64,000 nt of DNA from Sambucus nigra (GCA_949130495.1 OX422211.1:448518719-448582718); one strand, 5' to 3'. Counted from the first letter of the stretch, positions 1 through 12,157 are shown. Notes: a model not told the origin generated them from the sequence alone. Made by a program: numbers and translations.

Positions 1-1087
1 AATGCTAATGTAAAGATTAGACAACTGATGCGAAAATGAGAAAATTAAAAGAGAAAATATATTTGGACCTTCTTTGGAGACTTAAGGATTTATCTTGATT
101 TGTTAAAAAGGCTGCCCTCGCAAATAGATGTAGCTTGTAGGAGAAGAGGGAAAGGATTTTTGCAAAATTCAATATGAAAGGGATGAGGATGGAATGTGGG
201 GAAATATTTTAATAGAGAAGTCACGCAGACTTTGAGAGAATGTTATTGACATCACTGAGAGGGATGCTTCTGGGGTTCCTTTCAAAGTGAGCTTATCCTC
301 TCCTTATATGGGTTCAAGGGGGTTTCGATCGACATAGTACTTGACCTGCCTATCGGTAGGAATCACGAGGCACACAACTTATAGGAAGGGAAATGGGTTT
401 TCCATTCGACAACCTTATGAAGATTTCTAAAAAAACGGTCGAAAAATTACCCAATCCGTAAGTCCGAGTCTCACACAGGGCATACCGTTGGAAAGGGTAT
501 TCAAAGCCTTTTAATAATCCATGGGGCGGCTCTCAGGTTCGAGATTTGGCTTTGGTCAAACTGGTCTCAAAATATCTCGATGATTTTTAGATCCCTTTGA
601 AGATTCATTTAGTCTCGTTCGATTTGGAGAGTTAACCTTGATTAATTAGACGATGAACCTTCAGAGTAAGATGGGTCATTTATTCGTATCGTAAGGCTGA
701 TTTATGCATGGGGTGGATCGTTGGGAAGGGTATTCAGTTACCTTTAAGGATTCATTCAGTCTCATTTGAATTGAAGAGTTGATATGAGTCAAACGGAGTT
801 AGAGACTACCTAATGGTCTTCGAATCAATTTTTAAATGAATCGTTAGTCTGAATGGTAAGGTTGATTCGTGCACAGAGTGAACCATTAGAAAGGGGACTT
901 AGAGCTCTTCAATGATTAATTAAGCTTTTGATCAAACGAGAAAGTTGACTGGAGTTAAATGGGGCCCAAGGGTGCTCGAGGGCCTCTAGGTCGGTACTTA
1001 GAGTATGACCTAGGGTTTTATAACAAATGGGGAAGTGCCAGAGACTTAAGAAGAGTCTTATGAGGGTCCTAGAATGTGGTTCCTACA
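1..1087 (-). repeat. 3' LTR of element A, cut by the window start
   Basis: This matches 22729-24070 along its length, for example at the phrase GGACCTTCTTTGGAGACTT, and ends in TCCTACA where its partner ends in GTCTACA. It contains the U3 subrepeats (each with a GTTGGAAAGGG-like core), the inverted-repeat motif at 327-358 and a minus-strand TATA box near 302-311. The internal domain follows at 1088 with a purine-rich stretch on the minus strand (CTTCGAGGGTCTT), the likely polypurine tract. Confidence 0.85.
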
Positions 1088-2400
1088 AAGACCCTCGAAG
1101 GGTGAGCTTTGGAAAAAATAAAAGCTGTCGAATAGACACGACCTAATTATATAGGAAAAAGGTCGATTCTTTGGACCTAAAAGGATGAGGATGACCGGTT
1201 TAGGGGTTGAGGTCAATTCTATAGAGATAAGGTAATGATAGAGATGACCTATTTTGTGGCACAAGGTCAATTATGAGGACCTAAAGTTATGACAATTGAT
1301 TATGAGGGCCGAGGTTAATTCTGAGGACCTAAAGTTATGACGATTGACGAAATCAATTTTGAGGACCTAAAGGTGCGGAGACCAATTCTATGGGCTGAGG
1401 TCAATCCTAAGGATCAAAATAGGAGGTGACCAATTCTATGGGATGAGGTCAATATAGAGGACCTAAAATGACCAATTCTGAGGGCCGAGGTCAATTCTGA
1501 GGACCTAAAGTTGAGGAGACCGATTTTGAGGGTCGAGATCAATTCTGAGGACCTAAACGTGGGACGACCAATTCTGAGGGTCTATGTCAATTTAAGGACC
1601 TAAAGTTGGGAGGTTTAATTTTGAGGGCCAAGGTTGAGTCGGAGGTTTTAAAGTTATGACGACCAATTTTGAGGGCCGAGGTCAACTCTGATGACCTAAA
1701 GAGGAAGGGACCAATTCCGCGGACCTAAAGTTAGGATGATCGATTATGAGGGTCGAGATCAATTCTGAGGACCTGAAATTAAGGAGATAAATTCCACGGG
1801 TCGAGTTAAATTTTGAGGAGCTAAAGAGGGATGAACGATTCTGCGAGCCGAGGTCAATTTTGAGCACTTAAAGAAGAGGGGACCGATTCTGCGGGTCATG
1901 GTCAATTCTAAAGACCAAAAGAGGGACGATCAATTTTGAGGGTCGCGATGAATTATGGGGACCTAAAATTAGGATGAACGATTTTGTGGCTCGAGGTCAA
2001 TTCTAAGGACCTGAGGTTGAAGAGACTAATTCTGCGATCCGAGGTTAATTATGAGGACCTAAAGAGGAGGGTATTGATCTACGGACTGAGGTAAATTTTG
2101 AGGACCTAAAAAGGGACGACTGATTCTGAGAGTCGAGGTTAATTATGAGGAACTAAAATTAAGGAGACCGATTCTACGAGTGAAGGTCAATTCTAAGGAC
2201 CTAAGGTTGAGGGAATTGATTCTGCAGGCCGAGGTCAATTGTGAGGACCTAAAGTTGAGGGGACCAATTTTATGGGTCGAGATCAATTCTGAGAACCTAA
2301 AGTTGAGACGATCAATTATGAGGGTCAAGGTAAATTATGAGGACCTAAAGTTGGGACGACTGATTTTGCATGTCGAGGTTAATTCTAAGGACCTAAAGTG
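1088..2400. repeat. Tandem repeats in the 3' untranslated region of element A
   Basis: About 25 diverged copies of a roughly 50-bp unit are built from two half-units, one around GACCGATTCTGAGGGTCGAG and one around GTCAATTCTGAGGACCTAAA. The same half-units, more diverged, form the array at 40560-41590 in element B, so the array belongs to the family. Short open frames here (for example 2180-2401) simply follow the repeat period and are not genes. Satellite-like tandem repeats in the region between pol and the 3' LTR are known for Tat/Ogre elements. Confidence 0.85.
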
Positions 2401-2952
2401 ATGTTGCTCTTCTAGGGAGTTCTTTGTACTTATGGTTTTGTCATTTTGAAATTATACTAGGGAGAGGAATCTGAGTGGGGATCATGTACTTTGGGAGGAG
2501 ATAGATTTAGTCTGGAAATTCCGCTAGGGATTTGGACATAACCCTTATGGGGAAGATGAAATTTTTATGGTGGACAATTTGGGAGAAATTTTAGTCTGGG
2601 AGTTCCGTTGGGGATTTGAAGAAGCATTTGATTTTTGGTTCTGCTGGGAAATTGTAGTGGACATGTTGGGACGCAAATTTGATGAATACGTTTAGGGTTT
2701 TTATTTGGGATAAGAGTGATATTAATATAGCTGGTATTGTAGGAGTTTAAAATAGTTTTCTTGGTGAAGAATTTTTTAATAATTGTTAGGCATTTTTAGG
2801 AATTTTTTGGGTAATTTTTGGATTTTTCTGGCATTTTCTGGCATTTTTTGTACAAAATTTCTAGGGGGCTACTGACTAGTATGTTGTAGGGGTTACCGTT
2901 TGGCAATGGCATGGACTCCTGGGCATATTTGGAAGAGGAACATGCAGGTGCC
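2401..2952. other. Spacer between tandem repeats and PMD gene, element A
   Basis: No coding region is seen. The stretch carries degenerate short repeats around TTCCGCTGGGGATTTG and aligns loosely with 41590-41990 of element B, including the shared CTGGCATTTTTTGTAC-like end. It probably holds the upstream region of the PMD gene. Confidence 0.5.
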
Positions 2953-3557
2953 GATTGGTATGGGGTTTAACAGCCACTGGGGATTAATTGTGAGGGGGTG
3001 CAGATTGAGTTGGACCGTACGGCGAGGCTAATGTCGTAGGCAGTTTATGCACCTTTGGGAGATGTGGGAAGGATAGTTTATTAAGATTATATCATTATAT
3101 CCTCTCTAAAGGAGGTTCTTCTGATTCGGAGGATTGACGAGACAGACGGGCTGCAGGTGAGGTAGGTGGCTCGATAATTTACTTTGCTTTTATTAGGTGG
3201 TTTCTTAGTGGCGACGTGTGGCGACATCATCCATCTTTGATTTTTTTCCATATTTGAGGACCTTTTTGGATGTCCCGCTCTATGCCTGGGGGAGCTTGAC
3301 CTTGGTGACCTTCTATTCTTCTCTGGATGCATTTAGTCGGTGTTACCGACAGACCTTTACGGGGGCCACGTACTTATTGAAGGTAATTGTTAAATTTTTT
3401 TCTTATATTTTCTTGTATTTTCTTGCGATTTCTTTTGGTTTATTTTGATTCCTACCTCTTGTCCTTTATATAGACGTGGTTCTGTGAAGTGATAGGGCTC
3501 AACTCCAAGTTAATAGCCCTGAAAGATGAGGACTTGGGGGACTTCTAATTGATGTAC
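2953..3557 (+). pseudogene. Plant mobile domain gene, element A copy, 5' part (truncated)
   Basis: This aligns with 42690-43290 of element B. A deletion of about 620 bp removes exon 1, the first intron and the start of exon 2: upstream motif sequence (GCCGATTGGTA, 2951-2960) is joined almost directly to the middle of exon 2 (CACTGGGGATTAATTG, aligned with the B coding sequence for LLGLDYDG). The rest of exon 2 encodes recognisable sequence (VPLYAWGSLTLVTFYSSLDA, then FTGATYLLK). Intron 2 is clear at 3383-3473, with donor AAG|GTAATT and acceptor TATATAG. Exon 3 starts TWFCEVIGLNSKLIALKDED and is cut by the Copia insertion after 3557. The coding frame also contains stops. PMD proteins of the MAIN/MAIL type act in the nucleus in silencing and genome stability; what this copy did is unknown. 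Confidence 0.75.
3383..3473 (+). other. Intron 2 of the element A PMD gene
   Basis: A 91-base T-rich interval with donor GTAATT after TTGAAG and acceptor TATATAG lies at the same place as 43106-43192 in element B. Flanking exon sequence is conserved between the copies while the intron interior is not, which supports splicing in the ancestor. Confidence 0.75.
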
Positions 3558-4900
3558 TGTTGGAACGAAAGTCTAAGGTTTTGATGGAAACGCATATAGA
3601 TTAAAGTAAAAAAATTTCACAAACGTGAAATCCTAAAAGGCAGATTTCGAATTTATCTATAAGATCTCTTTGATTTGATCTTTTCTTATCACGAACAGAA
3701 TCTGATGACAGTTGATCTAGAATGTAAGCCTAGATGCACCTGGCGATCTTTTACTATATTCCTTATATGAATAGTGATGATCCGAGTCTGTGCTCTTCCG
3801 TCGTAACCACCATCTTGTCTCTCTTTTCCTCTCAGTTACATCTTTTTCTCAGAAGTTCAAAAATGGGTCTTTTAAATATCAAAGAGCGACGTCTAGGCTA
3901 AGAAAGAATGATCCTTAGGTGCATATATATAGGCTACAGTAGGGACCCTAAGGAGAGATAAAGATGTGTCTCATAATGGGCCTAAGAAAACCTAATCCTT
4001 CCCGGATTCTAATCACAGTCCCTTAGTTATAATTAATATCACTAAATAATTACAATTGCAACTCCAATCCTTAACTCAAAATTAAATTTCGAGCTCCTTA
4101 TTATTAATTACTTCTTTCTCCCCACGTTAAGGTTACAAAAATCCGTCAATAAAATAAATTACTGATAATTTATTTGATTAACTTCTTTAAGTACTTGAGC
4201 GGTCCAACATAACTTATTTGTAGCATCAGATTAACATAATCCACCTATAGGGTTTAGCATATACAATACTTATAAGCATCTCAAGGGGGTATCACCAGTC
4301 TCTATACCGAGATGTGAATTCCATCTATAAAAGACTTTCACCATATATTAATCATCATTAACCATTTATCAAGATTATTGATCCAATGATGAATCTCACC
4401 CGATTAGCAAAGCAATAAATAACTAGTGCATGTGTCCATTAATCATATCCGGATTGAGATCCTTAAGTAAACCTAATAATCAAGAGGTGTACATTGTCTT
4501 TTGAAATCAATATAAAAATAATGACCTCAAATTGGTCCCGTTCTATAAACACAATGTACTAGAACAATAACTTGAAACTATATATTTTTCTGTAATCAAG
4601 ATATACCTACTAAAATTGTGTGCTACAATCTAGTAATGGTCTGTCTAGTTCTATCTAAGACTATAAAGGATAAAACTTATATTTTATAAGAACTGGTGAT
4701 CTGGTCCTCTGTGTGAAAGTTGTACTCTATACATAAAAACACCTACCTGTAGAATAAAAGCATCGACAATATTTAAAATACTGCAAACATTATGTCCATA
4801 CACGATTCTCATTAAAGTAGGAGTAACTGATTTAATTTTAATAATAAATCCATAACTTAAATTATTATATAAAATATGGTTTTAGTCTACTTCTCTAATA
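3558..4900 (-). repeat. 3' LTR of the Copia element
   Basis: 1343 bp. It matches 10245-11160 but is about 430 bp longer. The extra block, between the phrases TATCAAAGAG (near 3885) and ACTTTCACCAT (near 4332), is absent from the other LTR, so a deletion occurred there after insertion. On the minus strand the LTR starts TATTAGA, a mutated form of TGTTAGA. The two LTRs differ at many positions, so the insertion is old. Confidence 0.9.
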
Positions 4901-4911
4901 ATCTCCCACTT
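4901..4911 (-). other. Polypurine tract of the Copia element
   Basis: On the minus strand AAGTGGGAGAT directly abuts the 3' LTR. A GTGGGAGAT tract followed by TGTTAGA-type LTR starts is the usual arrangement in plant Copia elements and primes plus-strand synthesis. Confidence 0.8.
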
Positions 4912-5030
4912 AGACTCAAAGCCATATTGCAATGCATCTCACTCCCATCCCTCTACATGATTATCAAAAGTCTTGTCTGGTCTACCAGGTTGTTTTCTTA
5001 TGTAATCTTCATTAATGTGACATCACCCCA

Positions 5031-5560
5031 CTACACAAATTCTCCAAAAAGATGATAATTACGATAGATTTTCTTACCTCTCTTATGGCTCCTGGGTTCC
5101 TTTGAGTTATCAACCGCACCGCTACTATCACAATAAAGTGTAATAGTAGATTGAACTAAAGGGACCAATCCTAGATCCATTAGGAAGTTTCTAAGACATA
5201 ATGATTCCTTAGTTTCCTCGGAGGCCGCCACATATTTAGCTTCCATGGTGGAATCTGTAATGCAAGATTTATTGACACTTCTCCAATCAGTGGCTCCACT
5301 TACAAGGGTAAACACATATCCAAAGGTAGACTTTATGTAATCTCTATCTGACTGGAAATTTGAGTCAGTGTACCCAATTTATACTAGACTCTATACTTGG
5401 TAGGCTAGCATATAATCTCATGTTCACTTTAGGTATTTGTGTATATGCTTTACCACAGTATAGTATTCTTTCCTTGGGTTAGACTGATATCTACTAACCA
5501 TGTTAACAACAAAATAGATATCAGGTTTATTTCATTGCATAACATACATAAGCCTCCCAA
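5031..5560 (-). pseudogene. Copia RNase H
   Basis: The frame at 5031-5315 encodes a typical plant Copia RNase H C-terminus: STMEAKYVAASEETKE, then LYCDSSGAVDNSKEPRSHKR and a KKIYRNYHLFGEFV-like end. Further in (to about 5560) fragments such as INWVH and YAMK follow in shifting frames. The enzyme would degrade the RNA strand during reverse transcription. Frameshifts and stops make it non-functional. Confidence 0.85.
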
Positions 5561-6620
5561 CTACCGAAGCATAAGGGATGCCTTTCGTCTTCTTTATCTC
5601 ACCAGGTGTCTTAGGAAACTGATCCTTGAAAATAGATATTCAATGTTCGAAAGGGAGGAACCCTTTCTTGGAATCTTCCATGCTAAATTTGGCAAAAATG
5701 GAATCTTTATAAGTTTCTTGTTATTAACCCAACATCCTATTCTTGCGATCATGCATAAGCTTGATCCCAAGGATGTGACTAGATTCTCCTAACTCTTTCA
5801 TATCGAATTGGATGGAAAAACACACTCTAACCAAAGACAACACTCCAACATCATTTCCAATGAGAAGAATATCATCGACATATAATACGAAAAATACTAT
5901 TACATTTCCGTTTCATTTCTTATACACACAAAACTCACGTGGACATTAATCAAAACCAATAGATTTTATGGCCTTATCAAAACAAGTGTTCCAAGTTCTA
6001 AATGATTGATTACATCCATAAATGAACTTTTAAGCTTACATAATTAATGCTCTTGGTCTTTGATAATAAGACCGTCTAGCTACACCATATAGATAGATTC
6101 GTTAAGATTCCCATTAAGAAATGCAGTCTTGACGTCCATTTGCCAAAATTTTATAATCGAAATGAGACACAATGGATAAGAGAATTTGGATGGACTTCAT
6201 CATAGCTACTGATGAGAAGGTTTTCTCATAATCGATGCCCTCTTTCAGAGTAAATCCTTTTGCAATAAGCCATGCCTCTTTTCCTCTTATAGACCCACTT
6301 GAATCCTATGGGTTTTATCCCTTCGGATGGATCTATAAGACTCCAGACCTAATTGGAATTCAAAGATTCCATCTCAGAATTCATAGTTTTAAGGCAAACT
6401 TATGCATCTTTATCTCAGATAGTCCCATTGTAGTTACATGGATCGACTTTGAGTTCATTAGGGACTTTATGCTAAGACTCTACCATAAACATAAACTATA
6501 TAGGTTGACATACAACCCTCCCACTATAATGAGGTAGTCCATTTGATGGTGTACTAGTGTCAACGCATTGTGTTATTTTATCCTGTATTGGTGGTGTTGA
6601 GGAATCTTATTAGTTCCCCC
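5561..6620 (-). pseudogene. Copia reverse transcriptase, heavily mutated
   Basis: The minus strand reads through the expected RT segments in several frames: IGFKWVYKRKRG near 6290 (the KWVYK motif of Copia RT), then FLMGIL near 6110, and a segment around 5880 in the place where the YVDDI catalytic box is expected, where no intact box remains. Stop codons are frequent throughout. Plus-strand open frames here, such as 5439-5792 and 6235-6537, are antisense shadows. Confidence 0.75.
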
Positions 6621-6829
6621 GCAACTCTTTAAGAATAACTTTACTTATGGGTTTATGATCCATCATATAATTCTCTTCCAAGAATAGAGCATTGGTGCTA
6701 ACAATGACCTTCTGATCCTTAGGATCATAGAATAAGTAACCCTTAGTTTCTTTAGGATATCCTATAAAGAAATAAACTTCTGATATTTATTCTAACTTAT
6801 TGGGATCTCTCTTAAGCACATGTGATGGA

Positions 6830-7480
6830 CTACCCTAGATACGAATATGTTTCATAATAGGATTGTGCCCAATCCATAATTCCTTGGGTGTAGTAGAGAT
6901 CGCCTTTGAAGGTACCAAATTTGGTAAAAAAGTGGTCGTTTCTAAAGCATGTCCCCAGAAGGAATCTGGGAGATCTATATGACTCAGCATGCACCTAATC
7001 ATATCCAAAAGAGTAATGTTCCTCCTTTCTGCTACACCATTTTGCTGAGGCATACTAGGTGTAGATTATTAGGATGTGATTCCTTGATCTTCTAGATACT
7101 GCCTAAACTCCCTTAAGAGGTACTCGCCACCATGATAAAATCGTAGTGTCTTGATATTTTTACCTTGATGATTTTCCACTTTTGCCTTGTACACTTTAAA
7201 TTTCTCAAAGGCTTCAGACTTATGGTGCATTAGGTAAACGTACCCATACCTTGAGTAATCATCTATGAAAGTCATAAAATACTCAAAGCCACCTCTTGCT
7301 TAGGTTGTCATCGGACCACACTGATCAAAATGAACCAATTCCAATAGTTCTTTGGATCTATAGACATTGGTCAAGAAACACCTCTGGGTCATTTTACCTT
7401 ACAAATAAGATTCATAAACTGGAAGCGCCTCCACTTCTAGTGAGCTCAATTTCCCACTTGCTACTAGTCTAGAAATCATT
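6830..7480 (-). pseudogene. Copia integrase
   Basis: The core is in two frames: 7069-7275 begins TFIDDYSRYGYVYLMHHKSE and continues with LRFYHGGEYLLREFRQYL (second catalytic Asp changed: the usual D in SDNGGE is read here as YHGGE), and 6835-7053 begins MPQQNGVAERRN (third catalytic Glu in NGVAERRN is kept) and continues with LPDSFWGHALETT. These are standard landmarks of plant Copia integrase, which inserts the cDNA. The domain is broken by stops and frameshifts. Confidence 0.88.
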
Positions 7481-8822
7481 TTTATATTAATTTGACCTAA
7501 GCATAAGTACTAAAGATACATTTGGTTCATCAAGGAGGGTTCCTTTCTCTTTAAATTTGTTCCAATGGAATTATACAATATATTAATTTGTTGTGTACGA
7601 GAGATATGATTAACAATATATAGATTATCAACTAATGTACCAAAACAAATAAAAGATTTATTTTTCTTAATAACCACGAATTTATTAAAAGAAACTGAAT
7701 ATCCATAAAAGTTAAACAAGAAACTAAAATCAAATTCGTTCTAATGGAAGGTGCATAAAGAAAATATTTTAAAAGTAAACTCCTATCATTATTAAAGCTT
7801 AAATGAACGTCTCTCAAAAAAACTACCTCTACTCTTGTAACATCTCCCATAGTCAGATAATCTCTCCATAATTTAGTCGCCAGATTTTTCTGGAACCCCT
7901 ACAAAGAATTGCATACATGATTAGTGGATCCCGTATCTACACATCAGGTACCGGTAGTACGAACCACAAAACATGAGTCAACGAAAAATAAATGGAATTT
8001 ACTTGCATTGTTCTGTTTATTGTGGAAAACTGAACAATTATTTTTCCAGTGTCCTCACTTCTTACAGTTGAAACACTTGACCTTGGGCTTTTTCACACCT
8101 CCCAGAGGCCCACGATTTGCGTGAGGGACTATAACCTATTTCTGAGCGTTCTTATTTTTATTCTTGCCCATAGGCTTATAAGTAGAACCTTTCCCAGCAA
8201 CAAAAGCACTTACTGACTTCTTGATGAGACCTTTAGCTGGTTGTATTTCTTTATGTAGTTTTGCTAAAGAGTAAGAAAGTTTGTTCATGTTGTAATTTAG
8301 GCGGAGTTATTTAAAGGACTTAGGTAACGATTGGAGAACAATATCAACCAGGGTTTCCCCATTGATTGCAGATCCAAGGATTTCAAGATCATTAAGAAGG
8401 GTCATCATCCTTAAAACATGTTCCCTCACTGGGGTCCTTTTAGCCATGTTTGTGTTCATGAGTTAATTCATGGAAACCTGTCCTACAACACGATTATGAT
8501 TCCCAAACATATCTTTGAGGTTTAGCATCATGTCATAGGCATGGTTCATTAACTTATGCTGATGTTATAGAACATTTGACATAGATGCCAAATTGTAACA
8601 CCACGCCATCTTATCAGCCTTGATCCATTTATGCTAATCTCGAGTTTCCTTTTCGTTGCCCCCTCAGCTGGTTGCTCATGACATATTTCATAGAGCACAA
8701 ACTTGTACGCTTCAGCAATCAACACAATATCTAAATTCCTTTTTCAGTCAATGTAATTAGGTCCAGTTAATTTGTTTTCCTCAAAAATGACAGCAAGTGG
8801 ATTGAAAGGGCTTCCCATCTTA
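7481..8822 (-). pseudogene. Copia gag and protease
   Basis: The minus-strand start codon at 8822-8820 begins MGSPFNPLAVIFEENKLTG, the usual start of plant Copia gag (UBN2-type domain). A CCHC zinc knuckle lies near 8030-8075: KCFNCKK, a stop, GHWKNNC, so all four metal ligands are present but a stop splits it. The protease active site DTGSTNHVCNS lies near 7905-7945. Gag would form the particle and the protease would cut the polyprotein. Several in-frame stops show decay. Confidence 0.82.
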
Positions 8823-10228
8823 ATACTGATAATCAAATAATAAAATGAATCATTATAGGGCATATAACCTTTTGAATTCAAAATTAAAATTAATGTTCCC
8901 TTTATCAATTTTAAAAGAATTCGTCAGCATCCCGATTACCAATTGAATACTATTCCTCTTTAGAGAACCTACTCTCCAAAAAAACATTTGGTAGGATTAT
9001 TCCTTTTAATTTTTTTATCTAGACAAAAACCTCTATCAAATAAATTAAATATTAGAGACTTTGGTCCCACAAAATCATAACATTTCTCTTTGGAGAACCT
9101 ACCATTATATTATGTCTAAGTGTATAACACCAACTAATTTTAGATTAGCTCATATCACATAGAGTCCTCCTTTGGGGTCCGCCATGTGAATAATGAATCC
9201 AAAACTACCCTCAAGGAAGTTTATACCGACTACATCAATAATTTGTAGTCCTCATTAGAGGATATACTTATTATTAAAAGTCTAAAAATTCTTGATGGAG
9301 ACCGTGGGATTTTCTTTTGGAAAAATTCTCTCTCCCACCCAGTAATTTAAAATAAAATTGTGAGGGTTATAAAAAAAAGTGTCAAATTTTTAATTAATTA
9401 ATTTGAAAAATCTAGGACAATTGATATATTTTCAAAAATACGGGGATATCTCTATTTTAATATATTGAGCAAATGTGTGATAAATAAAAAATTTCAAATA
9501 CCCTTGATTATTAAAAAAACTCAATTTTTTGAATATTCTCTAACCACACATATTAATGTCTACAATTCAAAATAATTATGAATTATTCACATTTAGCATC
9601 TACGTGATTTAAGTCTGGTCGGTATTCCATGTTGTTCATAATTCTAAGGAAACCGTTTAACACATATTAACAACCCAACAATTAAAACATGAATAATAAA
9701 TACATAAATCAACATAAATAAAAAAAATCGAGATAAATAAGGATTCTCGACAATTATGGTCAAAATACAACTCTATCGTAGATTAGAGTTCTCAACAGTC
9801 ATCCTTGAACTCAAACGCTTCGTGTTGCCGCTATGCTGGGACAACACGGGGTTCCAAGTACTGTTTAACAATGTCGAAACTAATTTCTATGCCAAAAATT
9901 ACCTCCAATCACCGATCTGGTTTCACACTCCTCTATTAACAATCACGATTAAAATAGTAACAAATTACGGATGTCCTATGCCTCCATGAAGGAGTTCGCT
10001 TTCTATATCAATATTACGTTAATCCAACCTATAAAAAATACCCACGAATAAACCACCATGGGATCCATTCACATAAAACAAAACCATAATTATGTGACCA
10101 CAATAGTAGGATTAGATCCCTGGAAAATATAATTTAACATAGATCTATATTCTACCCAACATCCATGCATATATATGATTGTTTTAATTGGACAACGTGT
10201 CTGAATTCAACCTATATGCTGTATAAAT
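8823..10228 (-). other. Copia leader between primer-binding site and gag
   Basis: About 1.4 kb of AT-rich non-coding sequence, unusually long for a Copia leader. I see no domain in either strand; the plus-strand frame at 9756-9989 resembles nothing I recognise and is likely chance. Confidence 0.6.
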
Positions 10229-10242
10229 AAGGCCTGATACCA
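10229..10242 (-). other. Primer-binding site of the Copia element (initiator Met tRNA)
   Basis: On the minus strand the LTR end CCAACA is followed by AT and then TGGTATCAGGCCT, which matches the 3' end of plant initiator methionine tRNA (TGGTATCAGAGC) apart from late positions. Confidence 0.85.
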
Positions 10243-10244
10243 AT

Positions 10245-11160
10245 TGTTGGAGCATAAGTACAAGGGTCTATTGAAAATTCATATAGACCGAACTATAAAA
10301 AATTACACATACGTGAAATCTTACAAGGAAGATTCAAGATTTACCAGCGAGATCTCTTTGATTCGATCTCGTCTGATTACGAATAGAATATGATGACAGT
10401 TGATCTAGAATGAAATCCCAGATGCACCTCATGATCTTCTACTGTATTCCTGATATGAATAGTAACGAGCATAGTGTGGGATTGTCCTTCGTGACCACCT
10501 TATGTTCTCTCTTTTTCTCTCAGCTGCCTCTTGTTCTCACAAGTTTGAAAATGGGTCATTTGAGTATCAAAGAGTGTCCATAAAATACTTTCACCATACA
10601 TTAAGAACCATTATCCAATTTATCAAGATTATTGATGCAATAATAAATCTCACCCGATAAGTCAAAGCAATAAATAACTAGGGCATGTATCCATCAACCA
10701 TATCAGGATTAAGATCCATAAGTAAACCTAATAATCACGAGGTGTACATTGTATTATAAAATCAGTATAAAAATAATGACCTCAAATTGGTCCCATTCTA
10801 TAGACACAAAGTGTACTAGCATAATAATTTGAAACTATATCATTTCTTGTAATCAAGATAGACTTACTAAAATATTGTGCTACAGTCCTACTGATGATGC
10901 ATCCAATTCCATTTAAGACTGTGAATAATAAAACTTATATTCTATAAGAACTGGTGATCTGATCCTTTGTGTGTAAGTCATACTCTACACACTAGAACAC
11001 GTACTGAGCAGAATAAAAGACATCGACAATATATAAAATACTGTAAACATTATATCTATACACGATTCTCATTAAAATAGGAATACATGATTTTATTATA
11101 AAAATAAAACCATAACTAAAATTATTACATAAAGCATTATTTTAGTCTACTTATCTAACA
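10245..11160 (-). repeat. 5' LTR of the Copia element
   Basis: 916 bp; on the plus strand it starts TGTTGGAGCATAAG and ends TATCTAACA, giving TGTT...AACA ends. It lacks the 430-bp block present in the other LTR, with the break near 10576. Confidence 0.9.
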
Positions 11161-12157
11161 CGTACCGGTGGCAGAAGTCCAATAGGCAACTGAATAAGTC
11201 TTTATCTCTTGCGGTAGTTCAACAGGCCCTAAACACGTTAATGAGCCATAAGGTTTTACCTTTTTTATTTTGAATCCTTTTTTCTTGGCATTTTCTTTCT
11301 TTGAAAAAATACTTATATTTTTGGTCGAGGGTTGCAGGTCACCTTTTATCCCAAGAGGACAACTTCTCAACACACGGGGGTGACAGGCATGCATGCGCAG
11401 ATGAGATGACTAAAGGCACGTGATTTTGGATACTCTTGGTACTTAGGAGAGATAGTTGTGCGATCGATAGTGGAGTACGAGGTGAAGGTCCCACTAGCGG
11501 TACCTCCGATGAGTATAAGGTAGGTGCGAGAGATGTCAGAAGAGGATAGGATGGAGACAATGCTAGGCAAAGCTTATTTACTCTGACCTCAATTTCGTGA
11601 CGAGGTGGTTGATACTATCATGTATTTATGATTTGGTGAACATGCCTTCGCCTCCTACGATTTCGAGCAGGGGTACGAGTAGGGCAGTGGGATCTACCCA
11701 CAGCATAGGTGGAATGTTGTCGGCATTGGTAGCGGTGGAGGAGGCTCCGCTCATTCAGGCCACTCTACCCTTATATAATTTATGGTTGACTGAAGGTGGA
11801 TCACTGAGATTTTTGCACCATCCTAATGTGGTGGATCCTGGATTAGTGGGGATGATAGAGGAAGCTCTGCAGACTGAGGTATACATCTCTTTCCTGCCTT
11901 GTCTCTTTTTTATTTTTCCTTTGATCTTTACTAACTGATATTTTTTTTGGTTTTTTGGTTTGCTTGCAGCATGTTTGGGTCTGACCACATGGCTGAAGAA
12001 CATTAGGGACTGGGTGACCTCTGTGACTGCCTATATCAAGGACTCTATTCATGTTCCTTCTCGTTTAGTTCTGTCTACTACCTCGAAGGAGGGATTCGGC
12101 TCATGGAGTGGAGATTCTATAGCTTGTTGCTTGGGAAAGCATGTTCATCGCATGGAT
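11161..12157 (+). pseudogene. Plant mobile domain gene, element A copy, 3' part
   Basis: This continues the gene broken at 3557. Exon 3 resumes (CGGTGGCAGAAGTCCAA aligns with B CGGTGGTGGAAGGCCAA). A third intron runs about 11253-11337 (acceptor GGGTTGCAG). Exon 4 runs to 11878 and encodes fragments matching B such as PLYNLWLTEGGSLRFL. Intron 4 is 11879-11969 (donor GAG|GTATAC, acceptor GCTTGCAG). Exon 5 encodes CLGLTTWLKNIRDWVTSVTA, matching the B C-terminal region, and ends near 12157. Frameshifts in exon 4 show decay. The intron 3 acceptor and intron 4 donor are intact here but mutated in B, so the two copies complement each other as evidence for the exon plan. Confidence 0.75.

Larger units (their letters stand above)
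3558..11160 (-). mobile_element. Ty1/Copia retrotransposon inserted in the element A PMD gene
   Basis: This is a complete but degenerate element on the minus strand. LTRs are 3558-4900 (3') and 10245-11160 (5'), starting TGTTGGA on the plus strand. The flanks TGTAC (3553-3557) and CGTAC (11161-11165) form a 5-bp target duplication with one substitution. Removing the element rejoins exon 3 of the PMD gene in line with 43275-43300 of element B, confirming the boundaries independently. Minus-strand order is gag, protease, integrase, RT, RNase H, the Copia order. Many stops interrupt every domain. Confidence 0.92.

Noticed and set aside
5439..6537. Plus-strand genes at 5439-5792 and 6235-6537
   Set aside because: Both are antisense to Copia RT, whose minus-strand motifs explain the open frames.
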